From Streptomyces sp. NRRL F-525 (GTDB taxonomy: Bacteria; Actinomycetota; Actinomycetes; Streptomycetales; Streptomycetaceae), in the NCBI RefSeq assembly GCF_000716605.1, contig NZ_JNXE01000045.1, forward strand, positions 1 through 64,000: a stretch of DNA of 64,000 nt, written 5' to 3'. Under the pieces are notes generated by a model. That model was not told the origin of the DNA, made no database searches, and saw nothing but the letters and a program-made list of their open reading frames with translations. A program made the position numbers and the translations under genes. Below, piece after piece: positions 41,621 through 51,153 of this stretch. Every line of letters begins with the position of its first letter. Position 1 is the stretch's first letter.

Positions 41621-42817
41621 TCAGCGGCCGCCGTACGTCCTGCTCATGTTCTGGTACAGCGACTCGGCGGTGGTGCCGAGTCGGGGGCCCGCGAGCCAGG
41701 TGTTGTCGGACGGGCCGATGGAGGTGTTGGAGACCAGCTCCGTCCTGCCGTCCACCACGCGGAACCAGCTGCCGCCGGACGAACCGCCGGTCATCGTGCA
41801 GCCGATGCGGTACATCGTCGGCAGGGCCGTGTCGAGCGACAACCGGCCTGGCCGGTCGAGGCACTTGAACATCTTCAGGCCGCTGTACGGCGGCGCGGCC
41901 GGGTAGCCCCAGGCGCCCATCGAGCCGGCCTAGGTCGCGGAGGGCGCCGAGAAGTCGACGTCGAGCGCGGCGCCGACCGTCTCCTCGATGGACTTGGCAC
42001 CGGACTGCGGCTTCACATGGAGGATCGCGTAGTCGTACGCGGCACCCGCGCCGCCCGTCTCCGAACCGCCCTGGATCCACTGGTTCGACATCGACGCCCA
42101 GTCCGCCCACCACTGGCCGTAGGGAGCGATCTCCGACGCCGAGGCGTTGCTCAACTGGGAAGCGGATTCGCCGAGATCGTTGTACGAGGGCACGAACTCG
42201 ATGTTGCGGTACCAGCCGCCGTCCTTGCCCGCGTGGACGCAATGGCCCGCCGTCCACACGAGGTTGGACCTGCCGGGGTGGTTGACGTCCTTGACGACCG
42301 TGCCGGAGCAGACCATCGAACCCTCGGGGGAGTCGAAGAAGACCTTCCCGACCGGGGCCGCGTTCTGGCGGTATGACGTCTTCTCGGCCGCGGCCTCGAC
42401 AGGCGACGGCTCCGGGTCGTTGACGCCCTGGTCGGCGGCGGCGTCCTTCGTCGTGACCGTCTTGTCGGCCTCGTCGGCGGACTTCATCCGCTCGGGCTTC
42501 CACAGCCCCTTGATCACCGGATTGACGAAGTCCTCGGCCTCACTGAGCCACTTGTCCTTGTCCCAGTTCCTCCAGCCGCCGTCCGCCCACTTGTCGACGT
42601 CGACGCCGTGCGCCCTGAGCCTGTCGGCGACGGACGACGGAATCCGGACCTTGTCCTGGCCGGAGGCCTGAGTGGTGGTGGCGGCGGGCTTGTCGCTCGC
42701 GGAGTCGTCGCCGTTGCAGGCGGTCGCGGTGAGCGCCAGGGCCGCGACGAGCCCGGCGGCGGCCAGGCCGGTGCGCCGCCCGCGCCGAGACGAAGCGGGC
42801 GTGCCGTTCCGCGACAC
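41621..42817 (-). pseudogene. secreted trypsin-like serine protease interrupted by an in-frame TAG
   Basis: The intact reading would be a 397-residue secreted protease closely similar to its upstream neighbour. An N-terminal signal with possible lipobox (LTATAC), a Trp-rich module (WADGGWRNWDKDKWLSEAED) and the catalytic His (VWTAGHCVHA) and Asp (YDYAILHV) regions are in the first 295 codons. A TAG at 41930-41932 (plus coordinates) ends the frame. The same frame then continues, with no shift, for 103 codons containing TMYRIGCTMTGGSSGGSW with the catalytic serine, and ends at a normal stop. Alignment with the paralogue shows no gap at the TAG: it replaces a single codon. It is therefore a nonsense mutant, a readthrough case or a sequencing error. 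Confidence 0.85.
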
Positions 42818-42919
42818 CCCACTATGCAGGGGGAGTTGGGGACGAACGCCGGTGAGGCGGTGAGGTTCCTGTGAGACACCCCGCCGAAGTCTGTCCCCCG
42901 GCTGTGCCCGCCGCCGCGC

Positions 42920-44149
42920 CTACTGGCCGGCGAACTTCTTGCTGACCGAGTCGTACACACCCTTGGCCACATCGCCGAGCCGCGGCCCCGCCAGCCAGCC
43001 CGAAGTCACCGGCCCGATCGAGGTGTTGGACACCAGCGTCGGCTTGCCGTCGGAGCCCGTCTCGACCCAGCCGCCACCGGACGAGCCGCCGGTCATGCTG
43101 CAGCCGATGCGGTACATCGTCGGGTCCGAGGCATTGATCGACAGCCGCCCCGGCTTGTCCGTGCACTGGTACAGCGTCGAACCGTCGTACGGCTTCGCCT
43201 CGGGGTAGCCGGTCGCCGTGATGTCGGGCACCTTCGGCACGGCGGGCGCGTTGAAGTTCACGGGCAGCGCCGAACCGACCGTCTCCTCAAGGGACTTGCC
43301 CCCGTTGCCCTTCTCGGGTGTCACATGGATCACGGCGTAGTCGTACGACGAACCCTGCCCGCCCGTCTCACCGCCCTGGTCGATCCACTGCTGCGAGGTC
43401 TGCGCCCAGTCACCCCACCAGACACCGTACGGAGCGACCTGGTCCCGGGGCGCGGTCTCCAACTGCGCTGCCTTCATACCGGCGTTGTTGTACGACGGCA
43501 CGAACGCGATGTTGCGGTACCAGCCGCCCTTCTTGCCGGCGTGCACGCAATGGCCCGCCGTCCAGACCAAGTTGGACTTGCCCGGGTGCGCCGGGTCCTC
43601 CACGACCGTCGCCGAGCAGACCATCGTGCCCTCGGGGGAGTCGAAGAACACCTTGCCCGCCGTCGCCGCGTTGGCGTGGTACGTGGGCGACACGGCCTTC
43701 GCGTTCACCACCGCGGGCGTCGGGTCGGTCACGCCCTGGTCACCGGAGATGTCGTTGGTGTCGACGCCCGTGTCCGGGTCGTTGGCGTCGCGCATCCGGC
43801 CGGAACTCCACAGCCCCTTGATGATCGGGTTGATGTAGTCGTCGGCCTCGCGCAGCCAGTCGTCCTTGTTCCAGTTCTTCCAGGCGCCGCCCTTCCACTT
43901 GTCGATGTCGATCCCGTGCTCTTTGAGCTTGTCCCTGATGTCGTCCGGGATCTTGATCTTGCCGTCGCCGGTGTCACTGCTAGTGGCGGACGCGGTGGAC
44001 TTGGCGTCGGCCTTCGTGTCACTGGAGCCGCACGCGGTCGCGGTGAGGGCGAGCGCCGAGGCGAGGGCAACCGCGGCCAGCGTGGGGGGTGTTCCGCGAC
44101 GGACGCCCCTCCCACGACGGGCGGTGAAGGACGGCCGTATCGATCGCAT
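42920..44149 (-). CDS. secreted trypsin-like serine protease (lipoprotein-like)
   Basis: Full-length paralogue of the adjacent broken gene, 409 residues. Signal peptide with Cys at residue 40 (ALTATAC), then a Lys/Trp-rich module of about 50 residues (GIDIDKWKGGAWKNWNKDDW, ending NPIIKGLW) that is shared by both copies, then the chymotrypsin-fold domain. Catalytic triad: His in VWTAGHCVHA, Asp in SSYDYAVIHV and Ser in CSMTGGSSGGGW. ATG 44149 follows GGGGGAG. These resemble streptomycete V8/trypsin-like secreted peptidases; the substrate is unknown. Confidence 0.85.
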   Translation of the reverse strand: MRSIRPSFTARRGRGVRRGTPPTLAAVALASALALTATACGSSDTKADAKSTASATSSDTGDGKIKIPDDIRDKLKEHGIDIDKWKGGAWKNWNKDDWLREADDYINPIIKGLWSSGRMRDANDPDTGVDTNDISGDQGVTDPTPAVVNAKAVSPTYHANAATAGKVFFDSPEGTMVCSATVVEDPAHPGKSNLVWTAGHCVHAGKKGGWYRNIAFVPSYNNAGMKAAQLETAPRDQVAPYGVWWGDWAQTSQQWIDQGGETGGQGSSYDYAVIHVTPEKGNGGKSLEETVGSALPVNFNAPAVPKVPDITATGYPEAKPYDGSTLYQCTDKPGRLSINASDPTMYRIGCSMTGGSSGGGWVETGSDGKPTLVSNTSIGPVTSGWLAGPRLGDVAKGVYDSVSKKFAGQ

Positions 44150-44669
44150 GGTCTTGACTCCCCCTGGGTGAACGGATGTTGCGCTGCCGGCTGTCGTCTC
44201 AGCCGGAACGGCACCACACACTATGCGCTCGCTGTGGGGGACTTCCCACGGGACGGCAACGGTTCCGTCACGGCAAGGATCTTGGGACAACCCGTAACTC
44301 CGCGGGCGGTGCGGGGTTGGTAGCGAGGGAGCCTGCTGTCGACGCGCGGTGCCCTGCGCTTGTGCGGGCCGGCTTGGCGGTGTGTGTGCGGTGGGGCGGG
44401 AGGGCGGCCTTGGGGCGTCGGTCGGTGGGCGCGGGTGGTGCGAGAGCGTCCTGCGGACCCGCATCGGTACATCGACCGGCCCGCGCCGGTACGCCGACCG
44501 GTCGCTGCCGGCACGCCGGGGTGGCTGGCCCGGAAGCCGTAGCGCCTCCGGGCATCAACTCGGCTGACCTGCAGCACCAGTTGCAGAGCACTCGTGATCA
44601 ACGCGCGCCAGAACACCGGGACTTGACCCCACGCGATTCCCACTCCGAAACACCTCCCGAGGAACAGTC
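44150..44669. other. intergenic region between the protease and siderophore genes
   Basis: About 520 bp with no frame I can support as a gene and no recognisable iron-box (DmdR/IdeR-type palindrome). Upstream siderophore genes that often precede IucA/IucC in streptomycetes are absent. Confidence 0.5.
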
Positions 44670-46688
44670 TTGAACTCCACGCCCACTTCTGACGGCCACT
44701 CCCACGAGGCGAGCCCTCGGTACACGCAGACCCTCGCGGCGGCGTCGGCCGAGTCCGTTCCCCGGCAGCAGCCCCGGAGCCCGGAAGCAGGTCAGCCGCG
44801 CGGCGCGGCCGGCGACCTCCTGGAGCACCCCGACCCCCACACCGCCGCCCAGGCCGCAGCCGTCGAGAACCTCCTGCGCTGCTGGGTACGCGAAACGAAC
44901 CTCGCCGCCCCCACCGACGGCACCCTCCGCATCCCCCTCCCCGCCAGCGGCACGGCCCTCCACGCGCAGGTCCACTACTGGTCCCCGACGGGCTGGCACC
45001 GCTTCGGCCTTCCGTGCCTGGCCGACGTTCCCCACGGGGCACCGCCCGCCGACGCTGTGACGGTCGCGGCATTGCTCGCCAGGGAGGCGGCGGTGCGTGA
45101 CGGTGACTCCGCAACAGGCGCGGCGGCACTCGCAACGGCACCCGAAACCGTGACCGACCTGGTGGCCCGCGTGGCCGACTCCGTCCGTCGTACCGTCACC
45201 TTCGTCAGCGACCGCCGCGCACGCCCGGCCGACGGCCCCGATCGCTTCCTCTCCGCCGAACAGGCACTCCTGCTCGGCCACCCGTTGCACCCGACCCCGA
45301 AGAGCCGTGAGGGCCTCTCGGAGGCCGAAGCCCGTCTGTACTCACCGGAGTTGCGTGGCTCCTTCCCGCTGCACTGGCTGGCTGTCGCCCCTTCCGTACT
45401 GGCCACCGACTCGGCCTGGACCGAACGCGGCCGGCCTGTCCCTGCCGCTCACCTGACGACTCAACTCGCAGGCCCTGAGCTGCCGTTGCCCGAAGGGCAT
45501 GCCGCTCTTCCCCTCCACCCGTGGCAGTGGCGCGATATCCAACACCGCGCCGATATCGCGGCCTTGCTCGACGCCGGCCTGATCCAGGACCTCGGCAGCC
45601 ATGGCGCCCCGTGGCACCCCACCTCCTCCGTGCGGACCGTCCACCAATCCGGCGCCCCCGCCATGCTCAAGCTGTCCCTGGGCCTCCGCATCACCAACTC
45701 CCGCCGTGAGAACCTCCGCAAGGAACTCCACCGGGGCGTCGAGGTGCACCGCCTGCTGCGCACCGGCCTCTTCCAGCAGTGGCATGCCGCCCACCCGGGC
45801 TTCGACATCGTCCGCGACCCGGCCTGGCTGGCCGTCGACGCGTTGGACGAGTGCGGTGCCGACCGCGTCGGCCCTGACGAGCGGGACGCCCGGGTGCCCT
45901 TGGCCGGAATCGACGTGGTGATCCGGCACAACCCGTTCAGCGCGTCCGACGACGTGTCTTGCGTCGCCGGGCTCGTCGCGCTCCGGCCGTACGCCGGGCG
46001 GAGCGCCACCGTCGGCGGACCGGCGGCAGGCTCGCACACCAGCCACTCCGCGTCCGGCACACCGCTGTTGAGGTCCCGTCTGGCCGAGGTCGTCACGGGT
46101 CTCGCCGCGCGAACCGGCCGGTCGCGCGGAGCAGTCGCGGCCGAGTGGTTCCTGCGCTACCTGGAGCAGGTCGTCCGTCCCGTGCTGTGGCTGGACGGCG
46201 AGGCGGGGATCGCCCTGGAGGCGCACCAGCAGAACACCCTGCTCCTGCTGGACGGTGAGGGCTGGCCCGTGGGCGGCCGGTACCGCGACAACCAGGGCTA
46301 CTACTTCCGCGCATCCCGGCGCGCGGAACTGGACGCACGGCTGCCCGGCATCGGCGAGCACAGCGACACGTTCGTCTCCGACGAGGTCACCGACGAACGC
46401 TTCGCGTACTACCTCGCGATCAACAACGTGCTCGGTCTCATCGGAGCGTTCGGTTCGCAACGTCTCGCCGACGAGCGGCTGTTGCTCTCCGCCTTCCGCC
46501 GCTTCCTCGGCGACGTGGCCTCCGGTCCCGCCCGGCTGCGCACCTCCCTGCCGGCCCGCCTGCTCGACTCACCCGTCCTGCGCTGCAAGGCCAACCTGCT
46601 GACCCGGCTGCACGGCCTCGACGAACTCGTCGGCCCGGTCGACACGCAGTCCGTCTACGTCACCGTCGCGAACCCTCTTCATTCCTGA
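44670..46688 (+). CDS. IucA/IucC-family NIS siderophore synthetase
   Basis: Large ATP-dependent ligase of 672 residues that joins a carboxylic acid to an amine or hydroxylamine. N-terminal IucA/IucC motifs: ALPLHPWQWRDIQH, TSSVRTVHQSGAPAMLKLSLGLRITNSRR. C-terminal region: FLRYLEQVVRPVLWLDGEAGIALEAHQQNTLLLL and YRDNQGYYFRASR, typical of NIS synthetases. The TTG start at 44670 follows CGAGGAA. A GNAT acyltransferase gene follows closely, but the usual decarboxylase and N-hydroxylase are missing here, so the product cannot be named. Confidence 0.9.
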   Translation: MNSTPTSDGHSHEASPRYTQTLAAASAESVPRQQPRSPEAGQPRGAAGDLLEHPDPHTAAQAAAVENLLRCWVRETNLAAPTDGTLRIPLPASGTALHAQVHYWSPTGWHRFGLPCLADVPHGAPPADAVTVAALLAREAAVRDGDSATGAAALATAPETVTDLVARVADSVRRTVTFVSDRRARPADGPDRFLSAEQALLLGHPLHPTPKSREGLSEAEARLYSPELRGSFPLHWLAVAPSVLATDSAWTERGRPVPAAHLTTQLAGPELPLPEGHAALPLHPWQWRDIQHRADIAALLDAGLIQDLGSHGAPWHPTSSVRTVHQSGAPAMLKLSLGLRITNSRRENLRKELHRGVEVHRLLRTGLFQQWHAAHPGFDIVRDPAWLAVDALDECGADRVGPDERDARVPLAGIDVVIRHNPFSASDDVSCVAGLVALRPYAGRSATVGGPAAGSHTSHSASGTPLLRSRLAEVVTGLAARTGRSRGAVAAEWFLRYLEQVVRPVLWLDGEAGIALEAHQQNTLLLLDGEGWPVGGRYRDNQGYYFRASRRAELDARLPGIGEHSDTFVSDEVTDERFAYYLAINNVLGLIGAFGSQRLADERLLLSAFRRFLGDVASGPARLRTSLPARLLDSPVLRCKANLLTRLHGLDELVGPVDTQSVYVTVANPLHS

Positions 46689-46753
46689 CCGCCACCAACT
46701 CCCTTCGCTCCTGGGGAACATGACCCACCCCATCTCCTGAGAGGAGTGCCACC

Positions 46754-47488
46754 GTGCCTCCCACCGATGTGAGCGCCGACACCGCGAGAGTCCCCGGTCC
46801 CACTCCGGGCACCGGCATCAGCCAGGGTTCCGGCACGGACGCCGAGGACACCCTCGACCTCCGTCTCCCGGAGGAGTTCATCGCGCTCCGCGTCGAGGCG
46901 GACGCGGCCGACCGCGACGATCTCCTCGACCGTGTCGGCGAGTGGGGGCGGATCCGTACTCCCGCAGGCGCCTTCCACCTCGTCCCGGTCCGATGCGAGC
47001 GCGACCTCCCCCTCATCAGCGGCTGGATGAACGACCCTGCAGTCGCGGAATTCTGGGAACTGGCCGGACCCCGGACCCTGACCGAGGACCACCTGCGCGC
47101 CCAACTCACCGGCGACGGACGCAGCGTCCCCTGTCTCGGGGTGCTGGACGGCACCCCGATGAGCTACTGGGAGATCTACCGGGCGGACCTCGACCCCCTG
47201 GCCCGCCACTACCCCGCCCGTCCGCACGACACCGGCATCCACCTCCTCATCGGCGACGTCGCCGACCGGGGCCGGGGGCTGGGTGGCACGCTCCTGCGGG
47301 CCGTCGCCGACCTCGTACTCGACAAGCGCCCCGCCTGCGCTCGCGTCGTCGCCGAACCGGACCTTCGCAACACCCGCTCCGTAGCCGCTTTCCTGAGCGC
47401 CGGTTTCCGGTTCTCCGCCGAGGTCGACCTGCCCGCCAAGCGGGCCGCCCTCATGGTCAGGGACCGTTCCGTGCGCGATCTGCTGTGA
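46754..47488 (+). CDS. GNAT N-acyltransferase of siderophore type (IucB/RhbD/MbtK-like)
   Basis: Acyltransferase of 244 residues. After about 75 variable residues, the domain has FHLVPVRCERDLPLISGWMNDPAVAEFWELAG, SYWEIYRADLDPLARHYPARPHDTGIHLLIG and DRGRGLGGTLLRAVADLVL with the acyl-CoA-binding loop, and DLRNTRSVAAFLSAGFRF, the pattern of N-hydroxy-lysine/ornithine-type acetylases. GTG start follows GAGGAG. It presumably acylates a hydroxylamine for the neighbouring synthetase. Confidence 0.86.
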   Translation: MPPTDVSADTARVPGPTPGTGISQGSGTDAEDTLDLRLPEEFIALRVEADAADRDDLLDRVGEWGRIRTPAGAFHLVPVRCERDLPLISGWMNDPAVAEFWELAGPRTLTEDHLRAQLTGDGRSVPCLGVLDGTPMSYWEIYRADLDPLARHYPARPHDTGIHLLIGDVADRGRGLGGTLLRAVADLVLDKRPACARVVAEPDLRNTRSVAAFLSAGFRFSAEVDLPAKRAALMVRDRSVRDLL

Positions 47489-47666
47489 CCGAACCGGTCC
47501 TGACCCGAATCGGTCATCACCGGCACTGAACCGATCCCAGTCGGCGCCGCACCGATCGGGACCGGGCGGAACCAGCCCTGGTCCGAAAGCCTCGACGTCT
47601 TGATCCACCCCCTTCCCCAGCCGTGATCGCCCCGCTGTCAGTCCCGCCCCGTAGGCTGGTCGCGCT

Positions 47667-49670
47667 ATGACGAAGCCCTCACTCCCCGAACTCCTGCATG
47701 CTGCCGTCACTGCCGTCGGCGGTTCGGAGCGCCCCGGCCAGGTGACCATGGCCGAAGCCGTCGCGGAGGCGATCGACGACGGCTCCCATCTGCTGGTCCA
47801 GGCCGGCACCGGCACCGGAAAGTCGCTCGGCTACCTCGTGCCCGCGCTCGCGCACGGGGAGCGGGTGGTCGTGGCGACCGCCACGCTCGCGCTCCAGCGC
47901 CAGCTGGTGGAGCGCGACCTGCCGCGCACGGTCGACGCCCTGCATCCCCTGCTGCGCCGCCGCCCCCAGTACGCGATGCTCAAGGGCAGGTCGAACTACC
48001 TGTGTCTGCACCGCCTCCACGAGGGCATGCCGCAGGACGAGGAGGAGGGCCTCTTCGACCAGTTCGAGGCGGCCGCCCCCACCAGCAAGCTGGGCCAGGA
48101 CCTGCTGCGGCTGCGCGACTGGACGGACGAGACCGAGACCGGCGACCGGGACGACCTCACGCCCGGAGTCTCCGACCGCGCGTGGGCGCAGATCTCGGTG
48201 TCCTCCCGGGAGTGCCTGGGCGCCCAGAAGTGCGCCTACGGGGCGGAGTGTTTCGCGGAGGCGGCCCGCGAGCGCGCCAAGCTCGCCGACGTCGTCGTCA
48301 CGAACCACGCGCTGCTCGCGATCGATGCCATTGAGGGTGCCCCCGTCCTCCCGCAGCACGAGGTGCTGATCGTCGACGAGGCGCATGAACTGGTCTCCCG
48401 GGTCACCGGAGTCGCCACCGGTGAGCTCACCCCGGGACAGGTCAACCGCGCGGTGCGCCGTGCGGCGAAGCTGGCCAACGAGAAGGCCGCCGACCAGCTC
48501 CAGACCGCCGCCGAGGGCTTCGAGCGGCTGATGGAGCTCGCCCTGCCGGGCCGCCTGGAGGAGATCCCGGAGGACCTCGGTTACGCCCTCATGGCGCTCC
48601 GCGACGCCTGCCGTACGGTGATCTCCGCGATCGGCGCCACCCGCGACAAGTCCGTGCAGGACGAGGACGCGGTCCGCAAGCAGGCGCTGGCCTCCGTGGA
48701 GAGCGTCCACGACGTGGCGGAGCGGATCACCAACGGTTCCGAGTGGGACGTGGTCTGGTACGAACGCCACGACCGCTTCGGCGCCTCCCTGCGCGTCGCC
48801 CCCATGTCCGTGTCGGGCCTGCTGAGGGAGAAACTCTTCACGGACCGCTCGGTGACCCTGACCTCCGCGACCCTGAAGCTCGGCGGCGACTTCAACGGAG
48901 TGGGCGCCTCCCTGGGCCTCGCCCCCGAAGGCACCGCCGGCGACGACCTGCCGCACTGGAAGGGCGTCGACGTGGGCTCGCCCTTCGACTACCCGAAGCA
49001 GGGCATCCTGTACGTCGCCAAGCACCTCGCGCGCCCCGCGCGGGACGGCGACCGGGCCGACATGCTGGACGAGTTGACGGAGTTGATCCAGGCGGCCGGC
49101 GGTCGCACCCTGGGCCTCTTCTCCTCGATGCGGGGCGCCCAGCTCGCCGCAGAGGAGCTGCGCTCCCGCATCCCGGAGTACCCGATCCTGCTCCAGGGCG
49201 AGGAGACGCTCGGCGAGCTGATCAAGAACTTCGCGGCCGACCCCAAGACCTGCCTATTCGGCACGCTGTCGCTCTGGCAGGGCGTCGACGTCCCCGGCGC
49301 CAGCTGCCAGCTCGTCGTCATGGACAAGATCCCGTTCCCGCGCCCGGACGACCCGCTGATGAGCGCCCGCCAGAAGGCGGTTGAGGACGCGGGGGGCAAC
49401 GGCTTCATGGCGGTGGCCGCCACGCACGCGGCGCTTCTCATGGCCCAGGGAGCCGGCCGTCTCGTCCGCGCGTCGGGGGACCGGGGCGTGGTCGCCGTCC
49501 TCGACCAGCGGCTGGCGACCGCCCGCTACGGCAGCTATCTCAAGGCGTCACTGCCCGACTTCTGGTACACCACGGACCGCAACCAGGCCCGGAGGTCGCT
49601 GGCCGCGATCGACGCGAAGGCGAAGCAGGAGGAAGCGGAACCGACGCAGGAGGCGGCCGAATCGGAGTGA
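47667..49670 (+). CDS. dinG: DinG-family Fe-S helicase
   Basis: XPD-like superfamily 2 helicase of 667 residues. Walker A LLVQAGTGTGKSLGYLVPAL; cysteines for the Fe-S cluster (LKGRSNYLCLHRL, SRECLGAQKCAYGAECFAEA) fall in the usual insert; motif II VLIVDEAHELVS; C-terminal SLWQGVDVPGASCQLVVMDKIPFPRPDDPL and AAGRLVRASGDRGVVAVLDQR. DinG is LexA-regulated in E. coli, but I see no LexA box upstream here. It is convergent with lexA. Confidence 0.95.
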   Translation: MTKPSLPELLHAAVTAVGGSERPGQVTMAEAVAEAIDDGSHLLVQAGTGTGKSLGYLVPALAHGERVVVATATLALQRQLVERDLPRTVDALHPLLRRRPQYAMLKGRSNYLCLHRLHEGMPQDEEEGLFDQFEAAAPTSKLGQDLLRLRDWTDETETGDRDDLTPGVSDRAWAQISVSSRECLGAQKCAYGAECFAEAARERAKLADVVVTNHALLAIDAIEGAPVLPQHEVLIVDEAHELVSRVTGVATGELTPGQVNRAVRRAAKLANEKAADQLQTAAEGFERLMELALPGRLEEIPEDLGYALMALRDACRTVISAIGATRDKSVQDEDAVRKQALASVESVHDVAERITNGSEWDVVWYERHDRFGASLRVAPMSVSGLLREKLFTDRSVTLTSATLKLGGDFNGVGASLGLAPEGTAGDDLPHWKGVDVGSPFDYPKQGILYVAKHLARPARDGDRADMLDELTELIQAAGGRTLGLFSSMRGAQLAAEELRSRIPEYPILLQGEETLGELIKNFAADPKTCLFGTLSLWQGVDVPGASCQLVVMDKIPFPRPDDPLMSARQKAVEDAGGNGFMAVAATHAALLMAQGAGRLVRASGDRGVVAVLDQRLATARYGSYLKASLPDFWYTTDRNQARRSLAAIDAKAKQEEAEPTQEAAESE

Positions 49671-49734
49671 TCCGGGAGGGGGTCGGTCCGGCGCCGCTGG
49701 ACCGACCCGCGTACGCCCGGATCCGGACAGCACA

Positions 49735-49768
49735 GGACCCCGGAACCGGCGCAGGGGTCCCGGGGTCC
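49735..49768. terminator. stem-loop between dinG and lexA
   Basis: GGACCCCGG (49735-49743) pairs with CCGGGGTCC (49760-49768), 9 bp with a 16 nt loop, in the convergent gap. Confidence 0.65.
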
Positions 49769-49809
49769 GGTCAGGGGGCCGGGCCGATGAGGCCCGCCCG
49801 CCGCAGCCG

Positions 49810-50589
49810 TCACACGCGCCGCAGCACTGCCACCACCTTGCCGAGGATCGTCGCGTCGTCGCCGGGGATCGGCTCGTAGGCCGAGTTGTGCGGGAGGAGC
49901 CAGACGTGGCCGTCCTCGCGCTTGAAGCGCTTGACGGTGGCCTCGCCCTCGAGCATGGCGGCGACGATGTCGCCGTTCTCGGCGACCGGTTGGCGGCGCA
50001 CGGTGACCCAGTCGCCGTCACAGATCGCGGCCTCGATCATCGAGTCACCGACGACCTTGAGGACGAACAGCTCACCGTCACCGACCAGTTGGCGGGGGAG
50101 GGGGAAGACGTCCTCGACCGACTCCTCGGCGAGGATCGGGCCACCGGCGGCGATCCGGCCCACCAGGGGGACGTACGACGCGGCGGGCTTGCCCGCGGTG
50201 TCCGTGGGCTGCACCGACGAGGACTGGTCGCTGCCGCGGACCTCGTACGCGCGCGGGCGGTGCGGGTCGCGGCGCAGGAAGCCCTTGCGCTCCAGTGCCA
50301 TCAGCTGGTGTGCGACCGAGGATGTGCTGGACAGGCCGACGGCCTGGCCGATCTCGCGCATCGACGGCGGGTAGCCCCGTCGCTGCACCGAGTCCCTGAT
50401 GACCTCGATCACCCGGCGCTGCCGGTCCGTGAGCCCCGAGCTGTCCGCCCGGATACCGGGAGGTCGGCCCGGCAGGGAGCGCTTGTGTCCCTCGGGATTC
50501 GCGGCTTCGTTCATTGCATGCACCGGCTCGAGTCGGCCCTGGGAGCGATCCTGGGCAGTGATGGTGGCACTGTCTGCGGTGGTGGTCAC
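49810..50589 (-). CDS. lexA: LexA repressor
   Basis: SOS repressor of 259 residues. Winged helix-turn-helix: [42 protein letters not shown]. Self-cleavage site Ala148-Gly149 (GRIAAGGP) and the catalytic dyad Ser183 (VVGDSMIEA) and Lys220 (EATVKRF) are intact, so RecA-stimulated autocleavage is expected. The N-terminal 45 residues or so are a streptomycete-type extension. GTG start at 50589 follows GAGAGGGG. Autoregulated through the box at 50651. Confidence 0.97.
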   Translation of the reverse strand: MTTTADSATITAQDRSQGRLEPVHAMNEAANPEGHKRSLPGRPPGIRADSSGLTDRQRRVIEVIRDSVQRRGYPPSMREIGQAVGLSSTSSVAHQLMALERKGFLRRDPHRPRAYEVRGSDQSSSVQPTDTAGKPAASYVPLVGRIAAGGPILAEESVEDVFPLPRQLVGDGELFVLKVVGDSMIEAAICDGDWVTVRRQPVAENGDIVAAMLEGEATVKRFKREDGHVWLLPHNSAYEPIPGDDATILGKVVAVLRRV

Positions 50590-50650
50590 GTCGGCCCCTC
50601 TCGATGGTCTCCCTGCTGGACAACGGTAGTTGCTTTCGAAAGGTTGCGCC

Positions 50651-50662
50651 AAACACACGTTC
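50651..50662 (-). promoter_or_regulatory. LexA (SOS) box upstream of lexA
   Basis: Minus-strand GAACGTGTGTTT, flanked TC on the left, fits GAAC-N4-GTTC with one mismatch and lies about 62 bp before the lexA start codon. It implies autoregulation. Confidence 0.82.
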
Positions 50663-50997
50663 GAGTGAAAAAGTGCAGATAGCCTGTCGCGATCACGCGT
50701 CTGGGTGTATGGCCAACGCGGCACCTGCCGGACAAAAGAGCTCATTGTTGTACTCTTCGCCGCCGTGGTGGTGACCTCGTGAGTTGTCGCCTCAGTCTGC
50801 CACCCGGTGTCCCGGCGGTCGGGGGCCGGTCCCGTTCTGTGCGGGAGCCCCACGTCTCCTCCGTGCCGCGCTCACGGTATCTCCGTAAGTGGCCTGGCGG
50901 TACGGCTGTGCGCCCGCGTGTTCGGGGTGACGGGACGGTCGTATGGCACATGCCAATACGGCGCGACACGCGCGTGCGGCGTGTTTGTGTGAGCCAA

Positions 50998-51013
50998 TCA
51001 CCACATCTAGTGG
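50998..51013 (+). promoter_or_regulatory. NrdR box upstream of nrdR-nrdJ
   Basis: TCACCACATCTAGTGG matches the core of the NrdR consensus (acaCwAtATaTwGtgt) at most conserved positions and is nearly palindromic. NrdR boxes usually come in pairs about 31-32 bp apart. A weaker palindromic element, CACGCGCGTG (50967-50976), lies upstream but is too degenerate to call confidently. The gene-free stretch 50590-51153 otherwise holds only the lexA regulatory site. Confidence 0.72.
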
Positions 51014-51153
51014 TTGGATTGCGGCAGCAGCCCAGAAGTTGTGGTCCCCCGGGTCTTCAGAGTCTCGGTCATCGCCTATGCTTGGGGCTGCTTCGAGAGG
51101 CCCAAGGGGTCTCACGAGGCTATTGAGTCTGCTGCGAGGGAGGGTTGGAGACC

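Noticed and set aside
44176..44673. Open frame between the protease and siderophore genes
   Set aside because: Composition is that of random high-GC sequence and no motif is present.
47489..47666. Repeated CCGAT/CGGTC motifs before dinG as a regulatory array
   Set aside because: The short motifs are irregular in spacing and orientation and could arise by composition.
50590..51153. B12 riboswitch before nrdR-nrdJ
   Set aside because: No B12-box-like sequence is seen. In Streptomyces the riboswitch is known for the class Ia nrdABS operon, not for nrdRJ.
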